A DNA stretch of 64,000 bases from Cyclina sinensis (taxonomy: Eukaryota; Mollusca; Bivalvia; Venerida; Veneridae), in contig JAAONU010000002.1 of the NCBI GenBank assembly GCA_012932295.1, positions 22,723,770 through 22,787,769 of the forward strand. Direction: 5' to 3'. Within the stretch, counting starts at the first letter, position 1; each line of letters begins with the position of its first letter. The notes under the pieces were generated by a model. It was not told the origin of the DNA, made no database searches, and saw nothing but the letters and a program-made list of their open reading frames with translations. This document shows positions 9,701-20,341 of the stretch, piece after piece. Both the position numbers and the translations under genes were made by a program.

Positions 9701-12700
9701 TACAAGCTTCTTCTTTGAGCTAGAGACCTAGCTTTAGACTCTGTGTGACCCAGTTTCAATCTCTTTCAAGATATCATCATAAAAAACATTTTTCCCAAGT
9801 AGAATGAAAATTTGGGCAACAACTTAATATCTAACGTGCTCATATAGTTTTTTACTGATCTGAACTGGTGCTGTTTACCCTACATGACACAGTTTAAAGT
9901 TCATCAAAAACAATCAATAGATTCGTCAAGATTATCATAATGACCAATTTTCAAGAAAATTTGGTCTTAAGTGTGACCATTAGTACATTCTGTATTAAAA
10001 TGGTTTCTACTGATCTGAACTGATGATATGTGTTTGACTCTACATGAACCAGTTTCAAAATCTTGCTACAGATAATTGGGAAAAACTTTCTGACCATGAT
10101 TCAAGGAGATGGGGCAAAAAAAAAATATGACCTCTAAAGTTTACACAAGATTTTTCACTGATTTAAGCTGGTCACATTTTTTATCCTACATGACCTACTT
10201 TAAAGGTCATCAAAGAATTCATTATGACAAACACTTGACCAAGCTTTAAGAAGATTGGACCATAATTGTGACCTCTGGAATGTTCACAAGGTTTCCACTG
10301 ATTGAGCTGTTGACAAAATTGTTACTTCTAGTTTTTTTGTCCCACATGTCTCAACTTAAAACTCTTGCATATTATTGAAACAAACATCCAACTTAAGATA
10401 TTAAGATTGGGTAAAAATGTGACTGATAACTTATTCAAGACATTTTCACTGCTGTGAACTAGTTATCAAGTTTTAACCTCACATGATCAAGTTTCAAACT
10501 CATCCAAAGAATTATCAAAATAAACACTAAAAGCAAGTTTCATGAAAATTGGGCAAAAAATGTGACCTCTTAAGTATTCATAAGGTGGTCCACTGAAGTG
10601 AACTGGTGACCTTGTTTCTTAACTGATGTGATCTGTTTCAAACTCATCAAGACAAAACATTTTAGGCAGGTTTCAGAGAGATTGGGTCAAAATTTTATAC
10701 TGTAAAGTATTCGATTATCCTTTGATTTGAGTTTGTGACCCACATTACCTAGTGTTGAAAGCTTCAAAAGATATTATCAGAGCTAATACTTTGAGCAAGT
10801 TTTATTTAGACTTGATAAAAAATGTAATCTCTAGAATAAACTCAAGCTAAGATGTTAATGACAGGCACTCGTCAAAGGCAGATCACAAAAGCCAACCCAG
10901 AGCAGGTGGTTATAAAAGTTGTCTAGTATTTTTCCATATCCAGATATAATTTTCAAACAAATATTATCACAACCAAACTCTGTTGTGAATTGCTGTTTTA
11001 TAGTACCGAGTCTTATAAAAATGAATATTTTTTTACAAGAATGTATATTAGTTACCATAGGAAGAAAAAGAAATACTATTTAAGCAGTTAAAATGATAGT
11101 TTATATTGTACACATGTATTCTTTTTGATTTCTGTTATTTAAGGTGTAAATTAGTTGGCATAGCACATAGTTTTGTTGAAGTTGTTGTACTGTGTCATAA
11201 TCATTATAATATATTACAGAATTTACTGTTCAAAATCATTAACAATTGTTTTCAGAATGTGGTTGGTATAGGGGCTGGTATAGTTGATGGTATGGGCCTC
11301 GGGCACAATACTAAAGCTGCAGTGTTGAGGTTGGGCCTCATGGAAATGGTAAAATTTGGAGAACTTTTTATAGAAGGTAGAGATTTATGTGTTAAACATG
11401 ATGTAATAATCAAACTAAAAATATATTCAGCATAGGGAAAACGTATTTATTTTATGAAAATGAAGAACATTATGCTTTAGGTAAACTTTAGTTTGAAAAA
11501 AATTATAGAACATTTTTGGATTTAAATATCCAATAATTAGAGACATAGGAACATGTTAACTATATTGCTATAACAACCAGAGAGTTCGTGTTTATATTTG
11601 AAGATTACTTATTTATTTGCTACCTGTATACTTGACTTGAGCCATTTTTTTCTGTGTAGGCAGTCAAGAGGTAACATTTTTTGAGAGTTGTGGAGTAGCA
11701 GATCTGGTAGCAACTTGTCATGGAGGGAGAAACAGGATGCTAGGGGAAGCTGTTGTCAAGTCTACAAAGGTATAGTAGAACAAGATACAGCATTTCAGAC
11801 TAAACTAGACTTTATGTATATGTAGATGTAAGAAGATTTTGTTAGTTTTGCTTTATATGCTTTATATATGCACTGACTGCAGTAAATGCTTTGTGAAAGA
11901 CATACAGGTCATGATGAAAAGGGTCTATCCATACTGATAGTGATAAATGCCTTTTTATTTTATGCCTACCAATGAAATATAGGGAAATATCAGTGAGATA
12001 AAAGTGATAATCCACTGTTTTGAATCAGTGAAATTACCATTTTGATAATCCACTGTTTGTGCCGGAACTACTGCTTGATGAAACTTCAGGAATTTCCCCA
12101 CCACGTAAATACAAGAGAATCTGCTGTATTTCAGACTGTGACAGCGAGTGAAATTTATTTACCTTGTTAAATCCAATTACAATATTGAATTCCTGAGCCT
12201 AACTAGTTGTGAACAATGATGAAATTCGCCATAAATTATTTAAAATGTCTGATTTGTTTACATAACTCACATGGACAATATCCAATATGGCCGACTTTCA
12301 ATTCAATTGATTGAATATTACTTGGTATTAATCCGCTTTTATAATTAAAGTATGTATGGCTAAAATTCAATAAATATTGATGAACTGTGTAGACAAAAAT
12401 AAATGTTATTTGATGAAAGTGTATTCAGTTTATTTCAGCAGAAGTAAAGTTGTCATATCTATTGGAGATTGTCTGCACTTTTTTTTTTGCGGAGTAACCA
12501 AAGTACGCATTAACTGATTTAGGGCTCACCATGGGGAATTTATTGAAGGCCCTGATTAAAAATGTCATAAAATACCCATTTTTGACGTGTTGGCATAAAA
12601 TAAAAAGAAAATTTGTCTCGTGAACACCATATGTTGATATTTTCACTCGTGGCTGCGCCACTCGTGAAAATATCACATATGGTGTTCACTCGATGAAATA

Positions 12701-15700
12701 AATTCTCATCTTCTACAAAAACAAACAAATATCCTCTATTTCTTTTATCACAATGGTTGCAGAATCATACTGCTGATCAGACAGAAGAGAAAATTATTAT
12801 TGGATTGTCTTAATAATATGCCAGTATTTGAATACTGGTTTCATTCAGATTCAGAAAGTTAATTTTCAAATAATTTGCCAGAAAAATGTACTGTTTTTGT
12901 GGAAAAAACCTCATGAATATGCCTCTTACAAAAAGACAATAAAGTTGATTATCTAGAAATACAAGTCATGATTATTTGTTCAAGGTGAAATATAATTTAG
13001 ATTTTTTTTGTTAAGGGGCACTTGATAGTAATTTTGTCCTCTGCAATAGACCATTGAAGAAAGCTTACAGTGTAAAAGTGATTAAAGTCAGGTTTTCTTT
13101 TTGATTTGTGCATGATTACCACTGGAAGTATACATTTCGTGTCATTCATGATAAAATATGGAGACTATTCACTGTCAGCATGTGTAAACACTTGTTACCA
13201 TTTATTTTCAAGTATAAACTAGCCTTCCTTTAGGATAAACCATGTCAGATCTCATTTAGAAATATATTATTTTTAGCTCAGCTGAGCACAAAGTGCTCAG
13301 GGTGAGCTTTTCTGATCAGTCTTTGTCCGTTGCCATCCGTCCTTCGTCAACTTTTCATTTAAACGACATCTCCTCTGAAACCAATGGGCCAAATGTAATG
13401 AAACTTGCTTGGGATGTTCCTTGGATGAAGCTCTACCAAGATTGTTCAAATGAATCTGGTCCGTTGTATTTCTGGTTCACTGGAGCTAAAATTAGATTTT
13501 AAAATTTGGATCTTTAAAAATCTTCTTCTCCAAAACCTCAAGGCCTGGAGCTTAGATATTTAGTATGAAGCATCATCTAGTGGACCTCTAACAAAATTTT
13601 TCAAATTATGACCCTGGGGTCAAAACTGACCCTATCCCAGAGGTCAGTAGATTTTACATAGAGTTATATAGGAAAAACTTTAAAAATCTTCTTTTCAGAT
13701 ACCACAAGGCCTAGAGTTTAGATATTTGGTGTGCAGCATTGTCCAGTGGACCTCTACCATGTTTGTTCAAATCATGGCCCCTGGGTCAAAAATGGCCCCA
13801 CCCCAGGGGTCACATGTTTTCAGTAGAGTTATCTAGGGAAAACTTTAAAAAATCTTCTTGTCAGAAACCGCAAGGCCTAGAGTTCAGATATTTGGTGTCT
13901 AGCATTGTCTAGTGGACCTCTACTAGGTTTGTTCAAATCATAGCCACTGAGTCAAAATAGGCCCTGCCCCCGGGGGTAACTTGTTTACTTAGAGTTATAT
14001 AGGAAAATGTTCAAAAAGTCTTCACATCAGAAACCAAAAGGCATAGAGCTTAGATATTTTGTATGTAGCATTGTGTAGAGGACCTCTACCAAGTTTGTTC
14101 AAATCATGGCCCCTGGCTCAAAAATGGCCCAGACCCAGTGGGCACATGTTTTACATAGAGTTATATAGGAAAAACTTTAAAAATCTTCTTTTCAGATACC
14201 ACAAGGCCTAGAGTTAAGATATTTGGTATACAACATTGTCTGTTGAACCTCTACCAAGATTGTTCAAATCATAGCCCCTGGGTCATAAAAGGCCCCGCCC
14301 CAGGGGTCACATGTTTTACATAAAGTTATATAGGAAAAACTTTAAAAAATCTTCTTGTCAGAAACCACAAAGCCTAGAGTTTAGATATTTAATATGCAGC
14401 ATTGTCTAGTAGACCTTTACCAAGTTTGTTCAAATTATGACCCTGGGGCCAAAACTGGCGCCACCCTGGGGGTGTTATATGATTTTTCACAAGGACTTAT
14501 ATAGGGAAAACTTAAAAAATCTGCTGCTCTTAAACACCAAGGGCTAGACCAATGTTTGTTGTTATGTCTCACCTCCCACCCAACCCTGCCTTTCTGATGG
14601 AGACATATTGTTTTTGCCCTGTCCATGGGTGTCTGTTTGTCTGTCTGTCTGTCATACTTTTCTTTCAATAACTTGAGTACCAGTTGACCCAAGGCCTTCA
14701 AACTTCACAGGGTTATTGCCCTTATTGAGTAGAAAAAGAACCCTTTCGTTTTTTGGGTCAGTATATCAAAGGTCAAGGTCAGAGAGACCACTAGAGTGAA
14801 AACCATTTCCACTCAATAATAGGAGTACCATTTCACCCAGAACCTTCAAACTTCATACGATGATTGCTTTTACTAAATAGAAGAATCATATTGTTTTTGG
14901 GGCTAGTATGTCAAAGGTCAAGGTCATAGGGACCTGTAGAGTGAAAAGTTTTTCTGCAGAGTAACTGTAGTACCATTACACCCAGAGCCTTTAAACTTTA
15001 TAGGATAATTGTATTAGAAGATCCCTATTGCTTTTAGGAAGGTTAAGTTCACAGGGACCTCTAGAGTGAAAACTGTTTCTGCGCAGTAACTGGAGTACCA
15101 TTTTACCCAGAGCCTTCAAGCTACATACGATGATTGTCTTTACTCAGTAAAAGAACCCTATCATTTTTGGGGTCAGTAGGTAAAAATTCAAGGTCACAGG
15201 GACCTGTAGAGTGAAAACTATTTCTGCTCAGTAACTGAAGTACCATTACACCCAGAACCTTCAAACTTAATAGGGTAATTATATTAGAAGAACCCTATTG
15301 TTTTTGGGGTCAGTAGATCAAGGGTCAAGTTCACTGGGACCTGTAGAATAAAACTATTTCTGCTAAAACATTTGAGTACCATTACACCCAGAATCTTCAA
15401 ACTTATCAAACTTATTCAAACTTGCGAACAACAAACACCCATAACAACCAGTAATGATACTTTTAACATGAGCTGTGAGACTAAGGTGAGCAATTTAGGA
15501 CCATCATGGCTCTCTTGTTTATGAAATTACATGCTCCATAAATGCAATAAAACGGTCAGATACATAGATCTCCTGTTGAGAAGTTAAAAAAGTCTGGAAG
15601 AATCCATAATGAAGCTTGTAGAGCTAATTGTTCCATGCTTTTAATCATATGATTTTGAAACGTTCGTTTAATGAATAAACCTTGATTTTACTTGCCCTAT

Positions 15701-18700
15701 GTGTAAACTGTTGGTTGTTTCTCTGCTCCTGTACAGATAATATGATGATCTTTAATTATTGAAATGTTCTTGTTTTTGTGTGACTATTATTTTCTATTTC
15801 ATTAAAGGAAAATAAAAATTGGGTAATGTAACAGTCATCTATATTGATCAATCACTTGTTGAGATTTGTTTACATGAATGTGATGCGTGTTAACTGATGT
15901 TACACAAGGGAGTTATCATTTTCTTTGTAGTTAATGTATTTGCGTCAGTTTGTATTCAACTTTTAAATACAAGCCATTTTTCTTATTCATATAACTGGAT
16001 TCATGTGGTAAAAATTTGTTCTTTTGAGTGACAAGAACACTAAGGTGAAAGTAGATATTATATGGATGCAGTTTGTGAGACTGTCTGTCTAGTGTCTGTA
16101 GTAAAACTGTCAAGCTAACCGTTATTAAACCTTTTTTTTCCAAAGAATAAAATCATATTTTATCTTTGCAAGAAAGGAAAACTAAGGCTGAAAATGTTAA
16201 TAAGTGTTAGAATTTTTTAATGTGAAAACTTTATCTTGGATAAATGGTCACTCCCTTATGTGTGTTTTAATAATTTCAATCATTCATGTTCTGTCTTCAA
16301 GTTTTCATATAAATTTGTGTTTCAGTCTGTGAGTAAAAGACAACCATCTGATTGTAAAAAATCAGTTACATATTTAGTTAAAACTGTAGATACCAAAATC
16401 TTATTGCTATTCTAAAAAGTACTGAAAATTAATGAGTAACATTTGCATTCTTATTTGGTGTCAATGTTTTATCTTATTTGCCTAGAAATCTTCAGTTTAT
16501 TTTAGGTATCTCTTTAGGAAAGTAGCCAATATTTGATTTCTTATTGTCTTTTGTGATAAAGAGGACTGGCCTGGTGCTAGACATCTAGGTTTGCAGGTTT
16601 TACATACATAGATAAAGATTCTCTTTTTTTTTTTCAAAATTGTTTCAGAAAAAAGGGAAAAGGTTTTCATTATGTTCTTCTGCTGATTTCCAAAATATTA
16701 AAAAAAATATATATATACAAGAGTGTCCTAGAAACCATTATTTATGATCTTAGAAAGTTTCAAGCAGTTCTTATTGTTTAAAAAGACACTATTATGTTCT
16801 AATGCCAGGAAGTATGTGTCAGATGTTATGTTAAAAGATGGGTGTATCTAGGAAACTTTGGAATCCTAGATATCAAACACCAAAAGACACTAACTTGTAC
16901 ATATCTTCAAGTAAAAGTCATGTAAATTTTATTTAAAAAGAAATAATATTTTTTTCATAGAAAAGTTCCCTTTCTGTTAATATCAAAATGTTTCAAAAGC
17001 TTTTACCTCTGTTGCTACATTCATATTTATTTTGTCATTTTTAAGTCATTTTTAAAGAGCGTGTTTTAGATGCTTGTTCATTTCTGAATAGGTCACTTTT
17101 GACTGATAATAAAAGATAAAAAATATTTTTCACAATGGTATATATACCTTTCTGTGTGAGGGTAAATGTACATTACATTCTCAGGTGACAGTGGCATTCT
17201 AAAAGTACATATTCCTAGTTATTCTAATGGTTTATGTGTTTAATTATACATGGTAATTGTTAATTATTTAAATTACTAGTATTCATAGCACTGAGTGACT
17301 TACATTGCTGTGCCATGCTCTAACATCACAGATTTCAGCATTCTAATAAAAGTTTTTACTGTTTACAGTAAGAGATAGCACGAAATACAGTCATGTACAA
17401 CAAAATACAGTCATGTACTACTAGAAATACAAGTATGACCTTAAACACTATGATCTAAAGTTTACTTAAAAACTTATTAAAATGTACAGTGAAACAAGGT
17501 TATAGGAAGCTTTAGGGGCTGTATAAATATTCCTTGTTTTATCAGAGGCTTGTCTTATCAACAAGATTGCATTAAGACTGCTCACTTATACATACATTGC
17601 TTATACATACATTGGTTCAAACATACATTGCTTATACATACATTGGTTCAAACATACATTAGCATGAATTTTTTTTTAACTTTTAGAGCATCTGTGATGA
17701 TAAAGGTTTGTCGAGGTCAGCATTTTTTATTTACTGGATCTATAGCATTTCTGTCTAGAAAACAGAAGAGAATTGGTAACACTCCCAGGTCTTTAGCCAT
17801 ATCTTTTTACTTTTCTGTTTTAATGCTTTCATCAGAAAAAGTCAGATTCATCATGGAATGAATTATCTTGTTAAGGGATTTTGAATAACAAAACAAACAA
17901 AAAATATACAATGCTGATTAAATTTATTTTCCACTCATTTGAAAATTATAATCAATATTAAGATTAAGATCTTTTATCATACTTTAACTGTATCATTTGT
18001 CTGAATTGGAAAAACAAAATGTGTTGAAACATTAACATATAGATAACAAAATAAGAAAGCAGGTGCTTATTACACCATAGAAGTGTCTGCCTGTAAAACA
18101 AATTGTTAAAATCATACAATTAACATAGACTCGTCTAGGGACCTGAAATTTACCTAGTTTGTAACTCCTTTCTTGTTATATCTATATTCATCCACACACA
18201 TTCACTTTGAAGTGCGATGCAGACAGCGCAAGAATTTTTCTCTTAATGAGTTCTTGTACTGATCAAGTTAGTTTAAAGTGTGTTTAAATGTATTTATCTT
18301 GGATGAGAAATTGATAATAAATAACAAAATTTAATGTAAATGTTACAAATTATAAACCAAGCATTCATTCCCTTTAGACAGAAGCTGAGAAGTAGCATCT
18401 TACCTGTGTGAATAATGGATTTCAATAGTACATTGTGACTTTTATATATATTTCATGTTTCATTCTTGTGTTTTCAGACTATAAAAGAATTAGAGAAAGA
18501 GATCTTACGCGGTCAGAGTTTTCAAGGGCCCCTTGTAGCCAAAGAGATTCATGAGGTGCTTAAGGAAAGGGATATAATTGACCAGTAAGTAAGGTTTTGT
18601 TTTGCTCATTGGGGACAGTCATCAGTTAACGCCAACCAAAATTGGGCATCAAAAGCAGCATTTTAATATTTTTTTCACAATGTTTTACCATTGATGTCTC

Positions 18701-20341
18701 CACATACGTATAATTAAATCAGGCATCGCCAACATGGATTAAAAGACAAAACTTTTCAAAAAAAGTCTGATTTCACTGTACACAAAAAAGACCAGAGCCT
18801 GATTATGACACAAACCAAAGTTCAAGTTTACACATGGATAGTGATGCAGTCAAAAAGTAGTGCTGATTGAAGAAATACTGATTGAAAAGCCACTTGATAC
18901 ACAAGTGATGCAAAATTCGTAAGTAATTGTTGGTTCTTACCAAACATATACAAGAATGTTCTAAACAGAGAAAACAAGCAAATCAAGAAAGAAATGACCA
19001 TATGATGTAAAATGTTATTATATGCTAGAAAGCCTAGAGACATTGTTATAATTTGATGTTCTTCTTAGGTAAATAAAGGTCATCATAACATCGGTGATTT
19101 AATCACACAGGTTTGTTGTCAAAATCCCTTGTTGTAGGTTTCATGAGTAAACAGTCAATTACAGACATAAAGTAACAAATGAAAGATGTCATTTAGGCCC
19201 ACATTATAACTCATTGAATGAATTTCATCATCCGTGGTCAGTTCTCTGTTATTGGTTAAAAATACTATTAACAGGTTTTGATTTAATTCCACATTGATGA
19301 ACATGGGTAGTTTAAAGGTTCTCTTGCTTCCAGATAGAGAAAGGGTGAAAATTTACCAAAGCAAAATTTTAGCCTAGGTATGAATCTGCATCTCCTGTCT
19401 GTCTTTTGTCATTTAAAACTTTAATTAGTTTATGTTGTAATTTTAAGGTAACCTGTCTGTTCATCCATCTTGCCAAATAATATATTGTTTGTGTCCTCCT
19501 TTTGTGTCTGTCAGAAAAAAACAACAAAGTACTAAGATGAATTTAGATGTGCAGCTATTTCAGAAGATTATATAGAGGCACATTTAGCATTCAGACCTAT
19601 TGTAGCAGGACCAATATGTGTAACACTAGTAAGGTGTTACTGACTTTACATTAAGAAAGGTCAGCTGCAGAAAATGCCTCTCTTTCATTTCTTTTCATGT
19701 TAAAAAGTCTATAAATGAATATCTCGAATGAACTTGGCATGGAAGCTGTAGCCTGCTGGCAGAATTAACACAGATTATCACAGAGGTTCCTTATTGCTGG
19801 TGTAAAACTGATTTTAGAAAATAACATCTCTGTATTTGAGAATCAGTTCTATGAACAAAATTAAGAGACAGCAGTAAAAACAGACTTTGTCACTACATGT
19901 GTTCCCTAAGTTCTGACCTTACGTCTCTGTATTGATAGGCAAAATAGAATTGTAACTGTCTCTTGTCATTACTTGAACTTAATTAAGAAATATCTGTTTT
20001 GTACATAATAATACATTGCAGTAAGCTTGGCATATGAGTTACTGAATGGTGAAGTGATGCCTTTATTTGTTTAGTGTACAAAGCTAAAATTCTTCATGCT
20101 GTATACATTGTATTTTGTTGAAATGATTAATGTCAAAATCTGTGTTTCACTTACTTTGAAATGACAACTATGAGTACATTGTTACAGTTGTAAGTCAGGT
20201 TTTACATTTCTTGTGTTATGTCTAATTACTTAATGTTTCAGGTTTCCACTGTTTACAGCTATTTACAAGATCTGTCAGCGTGAAATGGACCCTAGGGATT
20301 TTATAGACTGTTTACGTTCTCATCCAGAACATATGGACTGA
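6547..20341 (+). CDS. GPD1: Glycerol-3-phosphate dehydrogenase [NAD+], cytosolic; coding exons 2-9 (first coding exon not found)
   Basis: GPD1 interconverts dihydroxyacetone phosphate and sn-glycerol 3-phosphate with NADH in the cytosol, linking glycolysis to lipid synthesis and the glycerol-phosphate shuttle. Eight exons join in frame: 6547-6727, 7045-7185, 8885-9032, 9398-9510, 11256-11376, 11660-11769, 18478-18584 and 20242-20341. They give 339 complete codons plus one split codon, against about 350 residues in the family, so only about 14 N-terminal residues (start Met and the G-x-G-x-x-W NAD loop) are missing. Visible landmarks (human numbering): GSAIAKI after Trp14; [26 protein letters not shown] with Lys120; [24 protein letters not shown] with Lys204/Asn205; [15 protein letters not shown] with Asp260; GGRNR with Arg269; and C-terminal PEHM-D. 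Exon 1 is not recognisable anywhere from 2587 to 6546, so it is probably off the left edge. Every junction is GT-AG except the GC donor at 9511. Confidence 0.97.
6728..7044 (+). other. GPD1 intron (317 bp)
   Basis: GTATGA donor and GTTACATGTAG acceptor. AT-rich, with nothing else seen. Confidence 0.9.
7045..7185 (+). CDS. GPD1: GPD1 coding exon 3
   Basis: 47 codons, phase 0 at both ends: V-A-M-P-D to S-L-I-K. The last codon encodes the Lys equivalent to human Lys120, a substrate/active-site residue. Donor GTAGTT. Confidence 0.96.
7223..8694. repeat. Long form of the TTATACCCCC...TTCTAG element, with internal ~340-bp repeats
   Basis: It starts TTATACCCCCACCAC, then a run of about 13 G (7242-7256) and a (cggtc/cgtc)n tract. 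It ends GAATCGCATTCAGCGATAG then TTCTAG. Inside, the phrase 'gtcgtgtccgctctataaatcct' recurs near 7320, 7488, 7833 and 8175, and 'ggtcaaggtcacacttgaaggtcaaa' near 7433, 7603, 7945 and 8291, so it is built of tandem modules. Non-coding. It fills most of GPD1 intron 3. Confidence 0.8.
8885..9032 (+). CDS. GPD1: GPD1 coding exon 4
   Basis: ATTTTAG acceptor; 49 codons plus one base; begins G-F-D-K-A-P-D-G. Contains VLMGAN and [12 protein letters not shown]. Donor GTGGGT. Confidence 0.96.
9398..9510 (+). CDS. GPD1: GPD1 coding exon 5, followed by a GC splice donor
   Basis: TTTACAG acceptor; two bases complete Gly, then 37 codons ending C-G-A-L-K. The last codon is the catalytic Lys204 (human numbering). 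The donor reads AAG|GCAAGT, a GC-AG intron with an otherwise strong match to the U1 consensus. No alternative GT donor gives the conserved K-N-V-V junction. Confidence 0.95.
9615..10830. repeat. Diverged array of ~150-bp 'gacctagttt...' modules
   Basis: Intron sequence in which phrases such as 'acatgacccagtttcaaa', 'cactgatttgaactggtgac' and 'aagattgggcaaaaatgtgacctct' recur at roughly 140-170-bp steps (for example near 9755, 9885, 10045, 10190, 10480 and 10625). The same module type occurs at 24690-25545. Widespread non-coding bivalve repeat; degenerate here. Confidence 0.65.
11256..11376 (+). CDS. GPD1: GPD1 coding exon 6
   Basis: TTTTCAG acceptor; 40 codons plus one base. Starts N-V-V-G-I-G-A-G (Asn205 first) and includes [16 protein letters not shown]. 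Donor GTAGAG. Confidence 0.97.
11660..11769 (+). CDS. GPD1: GPD1 coding exon 7
   Basis: TGTGTAG acceptor; two bases complete Gly, then 36 codons. Contains ESCGVADL (catalytic Asp260, human numbering) and GGRNR (Arg269, phosphate binding). Donor GTATAG. Confidence 0.97.
11770..13271. other. GPD1 intron 7, 5' part, with a repeat ending in a large palindrome
   Basis: No gene. From about 11960 to 12735 the sequence looks like a repeat unit ('gataatccactgttt' occurs twice, near 12009 and 12046). Its right part is the palindrome listed separately. Confidence 0.45.
12620..12689. repeat. 70-bp near-perfect palindrome
   Basis: The left arm begins GTGAACACCATATG and continues to CACTCGTGG. The right arm from CCACTCGTG to CATATGGTGTTCAC is its reverse complement, apart from a single extra T and one transposed pair, around a tiny CTGCG centre. 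Would form a ~32-bp stem. I recognise similar palindromes as common in bivalve genomes. Confidence 0.85.
13272..14548 (+). repeat. Modular element, 'agctca/gtgagct' capped, ~166-bp internal units
   Basis: Opens with a hairpin, AGCTCAGCTGAGCAC / GTGCTCAGGGTGAGCT (13275-13308), then 'cgtccttcgtcaactttt'. After this, units of about 166 bp repeat, each with 'gttcaaatcatggcccctgg', 'acttggaaaaac'-like and 'aaggcctagagtttagatatttgg' phrases (near 13610, 13766, 13931, 14097, 14264 and 14428). This is the head of the family whose inverted copies occupy 25553-27617, 42207-43313 and 58219-59296. No coding capacity. Confidence 0.8.
14562..15520 (+). repeat. Modular element with TATGTCTC/GAGACATA cap, ~150-bp units, ending in 'catcatggctctcttgttt'
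   Basis: A TATGTCTC...GAGACATA inverted pair opens the block (14562-14612), then a gtctgtctgtctgtc tract. Four to five units follow, carrying 'gagtaccattacacccagaaccttcaaac' and 'ggtcaaggtcacagggacctgtagagtgaaaac'. The tail 'aggaccatcatggctctcttgttt' (15497-15520) is the far end of the element that starts at 13272. The TATGTCTC block therefore probably replaces or is inserted in the end of the first element. Similar unit at 59636-60256. Confidence 0.75.
15521..18477. other. GPD1 intron 7, 3' part; no gene
   Basis: AT-rich unique-looking sequence. Only a small 31-bp tandem repeat (17585-17660) and homopolymer tracts were seen. Open frames here are short and lack recognisable motifs. Confidence 0.6.
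17585..17660. repeat. Short 31-bp tandem repeat, about 2.5 copies
   Basis: Unit 'cttatacatacattggttca' plus 'aacatacattg', repeated with a partial first copy. Confidence 0.8.
18478..18584 (+). CDS. GPD1: GPD1 coding exon 8
   Basis: GTTTTCAG acceptor; 35 codons plus two bases, T-I-K-E-L-E-K-E to D-x, matching the C-terminal helical region (Q-G-P, E-V-L in place of S-I-L). Donor GTAAGT. Confidence 0.96.
20242..20341 (+). CDS. GPD1: GPD1 terminal coding exon 9
   Basis: GTTTCAG acceptor; first base completes Gln, then [11 protein letters not shown] and the family's C-terminal PEHM, one extra Asp, and TGA at 20339-20341. Confidence 0.97.

Noticed and set aside
13272..15520. Classification as a Helitron
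   Set aside because: A hairpin near one end is suggestive, but the end reads CTCTTGTT rather than CTRR, and no 5' TC start or Rep/helicase is visible; mechanism left open.
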